DNA of 64,000 nucleotides from Oscarella lobularis. Lineage: Eukaryota > Porifera > Homoscleromorpha > Homosclerophorida > Oscarellidae. Where the stretch lies: positions 3,038,001 through 3,102,000 of the forward strand of contig NC_089182.1 of the NCBI RefSeq assembly GCF_947507565.1, given 5' to 3'. A model generated the notes under the pieces. The model saw nothing but the letters and a program-made list of their open reading frames with translations. It ran no database searches and had not been told where the DNA came from. Positions 11,020-22,746 of this stretch are shown in pieces; position 1 is the stretch's first letter, and each line of letters starts with the position of its first letter. A program made the position numbers and the translations under genes.

Positions 11020-14000
11020 ATGAGGCTCCTGGTCATTGCAGCAATCGTTGGCACCATCAGAGCAGGTATGGGCCCAAGGGGACGTCCAGTCGCAAAAAAA
11101 TCAACTTTTTTTTGTTTTAGCCGTGGTTCCTTCCAGCCAAGGTGATACAAAATCGTTCGGTGATGCAATATTGTTGAATCATTTGCACTCTTGTGTTTGC
11201 GCAGGGACTAAGGTTGAATACTCTGTGGTCATGCAAGGCTTTCATCTGATTCCTGGCACTATGACCGCGGACGCTCCTCCCACAGATCAATCTGGAATAG
11301 CCATTCAGCTGGAGATGACTGTCACATTCGCCCCAATTTCGTCGCTCACAGTTAGCCAATTAGATTTTTGGGGGGCAATACGGCTTTCACCTCTTTTCTT
11401 CAGGTCACGAAGTGCAACGTATCCGACGCTTTCTTCACGACAGTGATGAGCCATCCGATATACTTCCGCTACAAGAACGGCATAATAGAGGAAATCTTCA
11501 TCAATTCTTCCGTTCCCGAACAAATGATCAATTTCCAACGCGGTCTCGTCAGCAGCCTTCAGGTGCCCCTTGGGGGCCACTTGGGTCGTGCGAACATGTG
11601 GGAGGTGATTCCATTGTCACTTGTCTATTGTCGATTTTTACGCAATCTATTTTCATCTAATTAGCGAGATGTTCTCGGCGATTGTCAATCTGCCATTGTT
11701 CGATCGAATGACGGCGACGACGTCGTCGTTTTGAAAACGAAAGAGACCCACAAATGCACGGGACGACCGAAGTTCACGACATTGCTTCCAACTATACAGG
11801 TACAGTAGACTACTCTCCGAACCGTCTTCTAACTCGTCGTTTTTAGTATGAAGAGTCGAAGACGACGTATGGAAAAATGAGCGGAGAATATCGACTGGCC
11901 AAGCACGGCAGCAGTGGACTCTACGTGCAGAGCTGCGCTTTGCTCCAGTCGGAATTCTTTGCGCCAATGAGCAAGTCAGCCGGTTCTGTGGTCAGCGCTT
12001 GTCTGTACGAAAAATGAGACTCCTCTAGTTTTGCGCCATCTATAACCTGTGTCTCATTTTTTAGAATCAATGTCACTGCTATTGGATCTCCGCAAACGGA
12101 AACTGCACCTCAACTACGTGAGACTGGGGGGGGATAGGACTATCTCTTAGCTTTCTTTGATCACGTTCTCCTTTTCTAGCGGAGACTTATCAGAATTCTT
12201 CGTTGGTGTTTTCGTACTATTCGTCCAGCGTGAAGGAGATGCGGAAGTGCGACGGCGTTCCGACGCTGCTGGAGACGCTGGGCTCGTGTCATCCGTCGAG
12301 CGTACCTAGTCTCTTCATCGAACTGGTTCGCACGCTTCGCACGTGCAGCCAGAACGAGCTGAAGGAACACCATCTCAAGTACGGCATCAAGAAGGAGCCC
12401 CTGGTTTCTCCAGAAGAACAGATCCGGTGAGTGCTCGATCAACAGCCCCCGATGGACTACTCACTTTTTTCCTACTACACAGAACCTACTTCTTGGATTC
12501 GTTGACTTACGTTGGCACCGAAGCCGCTTTGGGTTTCATCTCCAAAGCAGTCGAGGATCCCGCATACAAATTGGCCGAGTCTCGCAAACGCGAACTCATC
12601 AACAGCATAGCTCTTATGCCGTTCCACTACACGTCTCCTTGCGTTACTTTGTCTCATATTCTGGTGAGAACGTGCATGCGTTTGTGTAATCGATAGGGGT
12701 CAAATGAAGAGGTCTAGGAAATGGCCACGAAACTGCAGACCTGGCAAACGCCTTCGCTTGCACTCGGCTCAGTCATCAATTCGGTATTGAACAGCATGAA
12801 CGTGGACTGCTCTACAGAAGTCGAAGCGGTAAGAATACTCTATAAATTCTAGATCAGAATAGACACGTCTTTTAGGCTCTGAATTGGCTGATCCAAAAGC
12901 TCGAGACCAATCTAGCAAAGGTGCCCAATACGTTCAGTTTCACTACCGAACCGGAAACGGCGGACAAACGCAATTGGGAACACGCCGTTCACGCGATCAA
13001 ATCCCTCGGCAATGCGGGCAGTCCCAGGTCTATTCCCGCTCTCATGGCTGCGTTGAAAGAGAAGAAGCTGTTGACCGTGGGTCGCAGTTCTGCCGTTCAC
13101 GCTCTGAAGCGAATTGCCAAGAGGAGTCCCAATCAGGTGCTCGTCGAATTAATAGCGGTTCTATGTTTTGATTTTCTTTTAGGTTCGTCAACTGTGTCTA
13201 CCCATCGTCTTCGACGTCGAAGAGGACGACGAAGTTCGCATTGCAGCCTTTTCCGTTTTCGTCAGTTCGATAGGCGAAGAGAACGGGATCGTCGTACCGC
13301 GTGCGCTCGCCATCAACCTACTGAAGCGCGTCTCCAAAGAGCCCAAGATGAACGTCAAGAGCCACATGTGCCGAATGCTGACCCAGATGCGAACGACGTC
13401 CGATCCCTATCTTCGCTACAGGTGACAAGACAAGACAATTCTAATACATGCCGTTCTTCCAGCATCTTTCTTTCTTTCGCTCATAGGAAAGAATTTATAT
13501 CGGTTGCCATGAAAGTGTCCGGCGCTTTCGTTTCGTGCGCCGTGACCCAGTTTCCCTGCTTCTCCTCCTCCTACCTTCGCGGCTACTATTCGTTCGCCGA
13601 TCTTCCGCTGCCTCATTCGTTGCCACGAGACATCATGGGAGCCGGTTTCCGACTCTCCTACTACACGCCGAGCGGACGCACGATCCCCAATAACGTCTAC
13701 GCGAAAATCACCGGTCACGCGTTCGGCTATTACACGGACATTTTGGAGGTCGAGACGCGCGTAGGTTTCTATTATTTAATAGAGGCGGGTTTTTCTAGGT
13801 TGGCGTGCGTGGAACTGGGATAGATCAACTGATCAATCTCCTCTTCGGACCCGTTGGCTATTTCCGTTTGTTGACTCGTGACTACGATACAAGCCATCTC
13901 AACAGACCGGTACATACAGTGCCGAATTCATTGGCCATTTCATTTTTCACTTTCTCATTTTTTTAGGAAGGGTTTTCTATGGATCTCGAGTCGTTGAAAG

Positions 14001-16949
14001 ACAATATAACCGTTTCGGGTCTCGTCAAAATGTTCGGAAACGAACTCGCGTGGAATCACAACGAGCAGCCGAACATTATGCGTCTTCTCTTCGCTCACGA
14101 TCGACTGAACGCCGTTCGAGACGAACTGTCGGACGTCGTCATGGAAAAATTCACGTTCCATCAGCTGCCTCGCTTGATTCAAGCGTGGAAGAATGCCGGC
14201 GAAAAGTCGTCGTTCTACGCCAAGCTCGTCTCTCACGCAAGCGAAATTAAGAAAATCTGGAACTATTTGACGAAGGGTCGATACAGCATCGACGGCGGCG
14301 TTCTGAACGTGACGAAGACGGGCAGTTTCATGGACATCAAGCGCACGGTTCCAACGATTCTCGGATTCCCGTTGAACTTGACCGCCGTCGGTGTCGGACA
14401 CTTTGGAATGGACGCCGAAGGATGTCTGGACTACTACGCCGAAGGCTGGGGCTCGCAGAAAAAGGATCGATTCGAAATGACCGGTTCCGTTAACCCGAGG
14501 TAGGGGATGAGTGAGTCCCCGTCTCCGCACTCTGAGATTCCTTTTTAGATTGGCTCTGATGAGCGAAGTCAACGTCACGTTGGATGCGTACTACGTCCAG
14601 CCGAAGCTCGTTCTTTGCGGCAACGCGACGAGCAATTTCACCCAGCGCGGCATTGCGCGTCTGTTCGACAACTACACGCTCAACGTTCAGCTCAAGGAGA
14701 TGCCTGAAAACGAGAACCTTCTGATTAACAGCACGTACGACGTCTACGTTCAAAAAGACGCCTTCAAGCAATCGCTGAGCGTCGAGAATCGCAAAACGGT
14801 GACCGATATATTTATTCATTAATTAAATAATTTTTTAATTCTCGTCTCTCAGACTACGCTTTTTGATCCGTTTGGCGACAACATCCTCGGCATCATGGCA
14901 GTGGCCAACATCAGCTTTCCCTACTATAAGGGAACGGAGAAGAAGGCGGTCGACGTCACGCCCTGGTTTCCTCTGAGCGGGCCGGCGAACATGAGCTTCG
15001 CCTTCCAACGAGTCGCTCCGGTTTCCATGCTCAATATCACCGTGTACAACGCCACGTCTCTCATATCGAGCAACGGCACGTACAACGCGTGCATCGAAGC
15101 GATTGGAACGCCTCTTCGCGTGACGACGAATATCAGCTGGATGTGGAATCAATATAATCAGAGATTCGTCAATGTCTGCATGTCGACGGAAAATTTGAAG
15201 AACTCGTCGGCTCCTCGCTATTATCTCCTCACGGAGATCAATACGACCGACTTCAGCGATGGATCCTTGACTCGCGAAGCGTGGATCAATACGACTCTGA
15301 AAACGAACACGCACTGGAACAACATGAGCGTTCACGTGCAGGGAGGTCAGTTCAACGGGTCGATTTTACGAAGAGAGCACACGAAAAACGAGAGCACGAG
15401 TCTCATTAAGACTCTCACCGACTTCAGCCTCTACGCCAACGGATCCGTGTCCGGCTACGAAGAGGTCAACGTGTCGATGTATCTGTATAATAAGTGGCAC
15501 CGAATGACGCACTATCTCCACGCGAACGCCTCTATGAATCTTACGCATGCCAACCTGACGGTTAACTCGACGCTCTTCAAATCCATCAACGTTAGCTACT
15601 GCTTCGCTTCCGAGATGAAACGAGGTATACGTGCATTGTGGACTTTTTAAAATTATTTATTTATTTATTTATTTATTCTCGTTGTAGCGTACTGCCACGT
15701 TTTTGGGGATCATTTCATTACGTTTGACGGACTGAAATACCAATCTAAGCTCAATCCGAAAATCGAATACGTCCTGACTCGTCATCGTCATCCCAATGAC
15801 ACCTTCGGCATTACTTTGAAAGGAGAAAACGTTCTTGTCTATCTGAACGGCACTATCTACACTCTTACGCCGGACGGAACTCAACTTCTAGTCGACGGCG
15901 AGCCCACGCCGCTTCCCTACAAAGTTCACCGCACGATGAACATTCGCAAGATCGAGAATCACGGTCAAACGTATCTGCGCCTGTCGGCTTTCGCCGGCAT
16001 TGACATCGTCTATAATCCGAAAGACGTGATGATCAGCATCAGTCGCTTTTTCCGCAACCAGACGGGCGGCTTGTGCGGCAACTCCAACGCCAACGGCACC
16101 GAGGCGGACGAACTCGAACTTCCCTCTTACGAATTCGCCGAATCGGTCGACCACTTTGTTTCCAAGTGGACCGTCTCCGAACCGATCGAGCTGGCGTCTT
16201 TTGGCTCTTACTTCGCCAAATGTGAGGCGAGCAACGAAACGACCGAAACTTGCGAATACCTCTTTTTCGATGCCACGAAGAAGGCTCACGTTTTCGTTGA
16301 CGTTCATCCCTACTACGAAGCGTGCCTTTGCGATGAGGAGGAGTCGGCCGGCGGCTATCTTCGCAGTCTCCGCGCTTACGTCAAGGCCGCTCACGTTAGA
16401 GGCCTTTCTTTGGACGGTGCGGAGTTTTTCTCGCCTTACTAGGTGTCCTGTCTCATTATTCAGTTCTCTTAGGATGCGTTTATGGTCCATGGGGCCCTCT
16501 CACCGAGTGCGAAAACGGCCAGCAAACTCAAACTAGAAGCGTACTGAAAAATCTCTTAGGAAACGAGTGCTCAGACACTAAACGTACCCAGCAGTGCCGT
16601 AAGTCCAGTTTGTCCTTCTCTTTGTCTTTCTCGTCAAACTGTTTGCTTTTTTATAGTTGTTCCTCTACCACAGACTCATCCCTTGTGTCCTGTTGAGAAG
16701 GTGCACGTTGTCCAAGTGCTCGGAACGAAGTCGTGTAGGAGTCTGAAGCGTTGGCCTAGTTGCGGGAAGTGTTGCACGCCGTCTGTGAAAACTCCACATC
16801 TCGCCAGATTCACCTGTGTCGGATCTACCGATCCAGCAGAAAATCACGACAACACTTCACCGGTTAACCTTGTTGTTCACGTAGCGGAATCGTGTGTGCC
16901 TGTCGAGAATTACAGAGAGTGTCTCCTCGGCTTGCAGCAGGACGGTTGA
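11020..16949 (+). CDS. Large lipid transfer protein, diverged paralogue (copy 3), complete
   Basis: The spliced model has 21 exons and gives 1628 aa: 11020-11065, 11121-11141, 11205-11350, 11404-11604, 11665-11799, 11847-12004, 12065-12117, 12180-12426, 12483-12663, 12718-12828, 12876-13136, 13183-13421, 13487-13760, 13799-13909, 13967-14499, 14549-14798, 14853-15624, 15688-16416, 16473-16598, 16657-16949. Those are 20 certain exons; the 63-nt gap 11142-11204 is in frame and could be retained. Domain order matches copy 2: signal peptide (MRLLVIAAIVGTIRA), LPD_N (INFQRGLVSSLQ), glycosylated beta-rich region, vWD (AYCHVFGDHFITFDG; GLCGNSNANG), TSP1-like exon (VYGPWGPLTEC) and Cys-rich C-terminus. 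Exon 1 is 46 nt in both genes. The 38-nt intron at 13761-13798 is the smallest seen. The 3' end of this gene is copied three times downstream. Confidence 0.87.
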
Positions 16950-17141
16950 AGAATTCGAAGGGCGTCACTGACGAATTTTTTGTTGCTGTTTTTTCGTTTG
17001 TGTTTTCTACGTTTTTGTCGTATTTGTGTTTCAGTGTTTGTTGCAAGGTGGGGTTGCCGGCACGCCTCCTTCGTTTGGGCGGTTCCAGGGCATACGGGAA
17101 AGTCGCTCCTCTTTTAGACGGAAGCCATCCGCGACACTCTC

Positions 17142-20100
17142 ATGGCCTTCTCTCGCTGTCTATCACTCGTATTGACGATGATAGTCTGTCTTGATCACGT
17201 TTCTGGAGGTACGTCGAAACTAAACGCTATCGGTCTTGGTCTTCCGCTATTACAGCAGATTCATCTACGTTGTTTAGAGCATGTTGAATTTACTGTCTGT
17301 TTTGTAGAAATGAAAGTGATTCTAAATGCCGCGGCGAACAAACTGGTGTTCAAAGAAACAGGCATTGCCACTGGAAGTTCATATGATCTAGCCGTGGATG
17401 GGAAAACAGGTCAAAATTGGGGGGATTGCGCTGCTTCTCAGTCGTCTACTCCAACCATATGGCTGTCAATTGATTTGCTTCATCTCTACTCTGTGACCAA
17501 GATCAGATTTTTAACTCGTCATAGGTATGGAAGAGGCATCGAGGTCTACGTGGGAAAGGATGCTATCGATTCGGATGGAATCACTAATCATCAATGTGGG
17601 AGTAGCGTTACTATTCCTAGTCCAGCTCCATCTACATTTACTGACTTTTCTTGTTCTCCTATCAATTGGGTTCAATATGTCAGCATTCGACGACACGGAC
17701 AGGATGATGGGGCGGGTGATCTACAGTATTTGCAACCGTGTGAAATTGAGGTGTATTATGATGAAACCGAGGGTAGGAATCCATATCGAAAACGTAGTGA
17801 GTCAACTATTTTCTGTTTATATAGATCCCGGTATCACCATAACGAAGAACGCCGCAGCAATTTCAAAATTAGACGTTACACAAGGAGACATTGTACTCTG
17901 TGGTTCACCAAAAGGAGACTTTGGTCCAACATGGAAATTTCCTAATGGAACAGACGTTCCAGAACAGAACTCTGCTACTATTAGTCAAGCTGATGGCTCA
18001 TCAGGATATAAAGAACTGCGTTTGAGTCCTCTTACGTCTATTCCTCCAAATGGTCAGTACAAATGCCACTACACAGCAAACAACATTGCAAAGACCAAAA
18101 CAGTCGATCTTACGTTTACAGGTACGTTACGTTTAATTTGTGTGGCACGTTCATTTGGCCTTTTTTTTAGCTGATTGTCAAGTAAGCTCGTGGTCAGCGT
18201 GCTCATCATCATGTGGACGAGGAACAAGGACAAGGACCATTACTCTACTCAAAGTTGGCACTGGTCAGGATTGTCCCTCTCCTTTATCAGAAGATTGCGC
18301 AAATACAAACTGTGAGTTTATATGTTCATCTACAAGGCTGATTCTATTGGTGCTTTGGTAGGTGGTCAAATTGACATGAAGGCAATAGGTGCTGTTGCTA
18401 CCCACGGTCCATTAGATACGATTGATAGTAGGCTCCAGGCTTCACTGGCTATTGATGGCGTTACAAATACTGGATGTGCTGCAACTAATCCATCAATGGA
18501 TCCGTGGTTGCGAGTTGATTTAAAGACAGCTTATTTGATATCAAGCGTTGAAACGTCCTTTTACGGAGATCGAGGCAATGGTGCGGTTGTGCGGATAGGA
18601 AGTGATTTGACCAATGATGGAAATAACAATCTGCTGTGCGGTACGGTTCCAAATAGAAACAACGGCAAAACTATTTGGACAACGACAATTGTGTGTTCTC
18701 CTTCATTGTGGGGACGGTACATAAACGTTCAAAAGATTTTTCCAAATAATTTTTACCTCAGCCTGTGTGAATTGAAAGCAAACTACGGTAGGATGAATAC
18801 CCTTTAGAGTGTCTTCTTACACTTTCTGATTATTAGAACTTGACGTTGGCATTCTATACAATGATTCCTCTGTTGCATCTGGAAGCATTTTTGTTTACGG
18901 AGGAGATGCACTTTCTTTTCCTGTTCTGTGCGGCGTTAATCCCGATTCAACAAACTTGAACTCATTGCTAAATATTCAATGGAAATCAGGCAACAGTCCA
19001 ATTTCGTCGTCTAATTCCGATGTTAGACAATCCACAGACAACAAGTTTACAAGTCTTCATATTGGGAAAGCTCCATCAACGGATACAACATACACGTGCC
19101 AATACACGTGGATTGATAACAAGCAAAAAACATTACAGTTTAACCTAAACATCAACGGTGGGTGAAACATTTGCTATTGGTAGCATTAATTAAAGGGGTC
19201 CTTGTTTTCGTAGTGGATTGCGGGTGGAGCACGTGGTTGTCTTGCTCGGGTCCTTGTGGTGTGGGAACAAGATTGCGGACAGCTGACAACCCCGTGAAGA
19301 AACATCAAGGAAAGGATTGTGTCGGTGATTTAAGCGAAGACTGTGATATTGGAAAAGCACCCTGTAAAAAGCATAAATGTGGTGTATTTTCTATTAGCCT
19401 AATTCGTTTCTGTTGTGAAGGTGCTCCCACTCCTGTCAGAAATTCGATTAGCGTTCAGGAAGGACTTCCGGCTGCTTTGGAGTGTGAAGCAACACAATTC
19501 CGTCTAATACAGACTCCAATCACGTTCGAATGGTTCAAAAGTGGAGTTCAAATAGTCAATCCTTCAAATTCATCGACCCGTTCTTTGGGAAACGGAAAGT
19601 ACAAGGGCACTCTGACATTAACGTCAGTCAGGAAAGCAGACGCCAACTCGTACACGTGCAGAGCCAGCGGGCACTCTGGTCTCAGTGCTGCATCTCTACC
19701 AATAACGCTTGATGTCACGTGTAAGCTCCTAATTCTTTACTCGTTCGCTGTCAAAACTACATTGTTCTTTAGATGCTCCTTTTAACGTTAGAGTACAAGC
19801 AAACTCTAGTTGGTTTGTGAAAGAACAGTCACTAATTCTGAACTGCAGCGCTAAAGCGAACCCTAAACCTTCTCAATATAAATGGTATAAAGATGGGCAA
19901 ATAATCACAGGAGAAACGGGGTCACAAATATCGTTTTCGAGTCTGGACTATGACAACAGTGGAAAATACAACTGTACTGCGATAAACTCCATCGGCGAAG
20001 CCCAATCGAGCGGTTTTGTGATTGTCGTACGTGGTATGTTTAGTAAATTTGAACTGGTTTATTCTTTACAATATCTTTAATTAATTAATAAGGAAAGTGC

Positions 20101-21556
20101 TTCCGTCCGCCAGCAGCAAGTAAGAAAAGCTACCGACACTAAAGCTTCTTTGTTCATGCTTTTGTTCTCTTATAGCCCCAACTCCTCCAGTGGAACTCAA
20201 GCTTATTAGTAAAACGTTTGAATCGTTATTTTTGACATGGAAAAGTCCCCTCAATCCCAACGGTATCATAAGAGCGTATAGAGTAAGTCGAAATTTCATT
20301 GTGTTTTCTCTGAAAAATCTGCTTTTTGCAGTTGTACTACTGGATGTTAGATGAATCAGAAGCAGCGGTTATGTCTGTGGAGTCCATTTCGTCCTCTTTC
20401 AACCTGACTGGCCTTCGTGCCTACACTCGTTACCAAATTAACGTAACTGCTATCAACAATGCGGATGCTTTTCCTGAAAGTTCTCCTGGTATCATTACCA
20501 ATGAGACTTTGATTACCGGTAATTTTGCAAGCCGCAGTTTAATTCAATCGTGCATTTCCTTGTGTTTAGCACCTGAACGTCCGCAGTTTATTTCTAATCC
20601 GCTCGACGAACTTGAAATTAGCTCCAATGGAATTGTTCGCTTTTCAGCTCCATTTATTTCTGACGAGAAAGTGCCAGTTAGGTAATTGATGTCTGAGCTC
20701 ATCCATAATGATTTGTTACGTCCTCCTAGTTACATCAAAGTGTTTATTTACTCGGGTCTTGAGCGTCCTCCGCCGCTTTCTGTTCCGCCAAGGGAAAGTG
20801 AAATGAGCGAGCTATGGCATGCAGCAGCATTCTTTGACTACACTCAATACAACAAAGCTCGAAATCACTTTACTATTGGGAGCGGAAACCGCACCTTTTT
20901 TGGTGACACGACGTACACCGACAGTAAACTAGAAAGAAACGCTCGCTACTCGATCTACTTTGTTGCTTACCTCATCAACGAAATTAAAGGAGTAGGCAGA
21001 AGCAGTTGATGTTGGTGTTAGAATGTATTTTGTTTTATAGGTGCACCTGGAGTCCTCTAGTGGGCCTACGTGTAAGGTCTTTTCTTATTTAATGCCGCAT
21101 ACTACTAACTTGTGCAATTGTCGTCACTTTTTGTATATAGCATTTTATACCAGTTCTTCTGGTGAATGTGAAGCCGCTACTTCCAATCCTTCTGGAGGCT
21201 CTTCGTTTGGCGTCTTTGGAATTGCGTTTCTTATTTTGTTTGTTATCACGTTTATCGCTTTAGTCGTCCTTCTCGTGATGCACATTCGTCAGCGCCAGAT
21301 TTTGAAAAAGTCTTATCCTGTTGAAAGACATGCCTATGAACTGCCTATAAAATCGGAAGGTAAACTCGAAGGTGATATTATTCCTCACAGAATGACGGAG
21401 TCAAGTGTGTACGGGGTATCATCTGTCAAGCATCAAAGTATTCTATTAATTAAATGGGACTTACACGTTAATTTTTCATTTTATTGTCTCGGTGTAGGTG
21501 AAGGTGAACAAGTGTACGCTGAAGTATGTGACAAAGAGAAGGAAGCAAATAAGTAA
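17142..21556 (+). CDS. Type I membrane receptor 1: discoidin-fold/Ig/TSP1/FN3 (1169 aa)
   Basis: Seventeen exons, all in phase: 17142-17208, 17308-17772, 17825-18121, 18171-18311, 18362-18787, 18837-19157, 19214-19363, 19421-19720, 19773-20033, 20093-20119, 20176-20282, 20332-20518, 20570-20681, 20730-20991, 21041-21071, 21141-21437, 21498-21556. Order: signal peptide; discoidin-fold (F5/8C or F-type-lectin-like) about 23-177; Ig-like 178-276; TSP1 277-323 (SSWSACSSSCGRGTRTRT); second discoidin-fold 324-465; Ig-like 466-572; TSP1 573-622; Ig 623-722; Ig 723-809; 9-residue linker; two FN3 about 819-1041; TM (FGVFGIAFLILFVITFIALV); tail of about 70 aa with YELP and VYAEV. Extracellular binding and signalling by recruited SH2 proteins is inference. 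It resembles UNC5- or RPTP-type ectodomains only in parts. No known orthologue is recognised. Confidence 0.85.
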
Positions 21557-21691
21557 GATAGATTATTAGATAGTGCTTTTATGTGCCAGTGTTGCACTGT
21601 CTTTGTCTTTGTGGATTTTAGCAGTTTTTTTATGGTTTCTGATTAGAGTGATGTCATAGGCTTGGGCATCTGTAGGCCTTCCTTTAATTAA

Positions 21692-21767
21692 AGTTCCTTA
21701 GCACGACCTTTCGGTCAAGCGTAATCAGCGCGCTTTTTGTCTATCCGGGACGCTGTAGAAATACGGG
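21692..21767 (+). repeat. Conserved 3' flank and unit junction, copy 1
   Basis: GTTCCTTAGCACGACCTTTC followed by GGTCAAGCGTAATCAGC recurs after receptors 1-3 (about 21692, 27359 and 32920). It contains a small hairpin (GACC-TTTC-GGTC). It is followed by TCTATCCGGGACGCT, after which the LLTP fragment starts. It marks where the duplicated unit was joined. Confidence 0.7.
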
Positions 21768-22492
21768 GAAGTGGATCGTCTGTCTTTTGTACTTCGCCAA
21801 CGAAACGACCGAAACATGCGAATACCTCTTTTTCGATGCCACGAAGAAGGCTCACGTTTTTCATCCCTACTACGAAGCGTGCCTTTGCGATGAGGAGGAG
21901 TCGGCCGGCGGCTATCTTCGCAGTCCGCGCTTACGTCAAGGCCGCTCACGTTAGAGGCCTTTCTTTGGACGGTGTGGAGTTTTTCTCGCCTTACTAGGTG
22001 TCCTGTCTCATTATTCAGTTCTCTTAGGATGCGTTTATGGTCCATGGGGCCCTCTCACCGAATGCGAAAACGGCCAGCAAACTCAAACTAGAAGCGTTCT
22101 GAAAAATCTCTTAGGCAACGAGTGCTCAGACACTAAACATACTCAGCAGTGCCGTGAGTCCAATTTGTCCTCTTTCCTTCATCGTTGAAATTTTTTTGCA
22201 GTAGCTGGCCGTCTACTAACTCACCCCTTGTGTCCTGTTGAGAAGGTGCACGTTGTCCAAGTGCGCGGAGCGAAGTCGTGCAAAAGCGTGAAGCGTTGGC
22301 CGAGCTGCGGGAAGTGCTGCACGCCGTCTCTGACAACTCCGCAGCTCGCCAAATTCACATGTGTCGGGTCTACCGATCCAGCAGAAAATCACGACAACAC
22401 GTCATCTGTTAACCTTGTTGTCCACGTAGCGGAATCGTGCCAGCCTGTCGAGAATTACAGAGAGTGTCTCCTCTCGCAGAAAAGACGGTTGA
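21768..22492 (+). pseudogene. LLTP 3' fragment A
   Basis: This matches LLTP copy 3 from about 16164 to its stop, with the end of the vWD exon, the TSP1-like exon (about 22028-22154) and the Cys-rich terminal exon. It has no 5' part of the gene, carries deletions in the vWD end (the bases for several residues around TYFAK...ANET are missing), and has an altered 3' end where CAGAAAAGACGG replaces CAGCAGGACGG and shifts the frame past the old stop. It cannot encode an LLTP. It now sits just upstream of receptor 2, so its sequence is part of that gene's promoter region. Confidence 0.85.
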
Positions 22493-22746
22493 AGAATTCG
22501 AGGGGCGTTCCCAACGAAATTTTCGTGTTTTTTTGTTTGTCTTTTCTAGGTTTTTGTCGTATTTGTGTTCAGTGTTTGTTGCAAGGTCGAAGTTCTAAGA
22601 GGGATGCGTATCGTCGAGGTGGGGGTTTGCTGACCACGCCTTTCGTTTTGGCAGTATACGGGCATCCAGCTACGGGGAAAGTCGTTTTTCGCTCATCTTC
22701 GCCTCGACTGCCGCTTTTAGATAGCCGAGTCTTCCACGGCACTATC

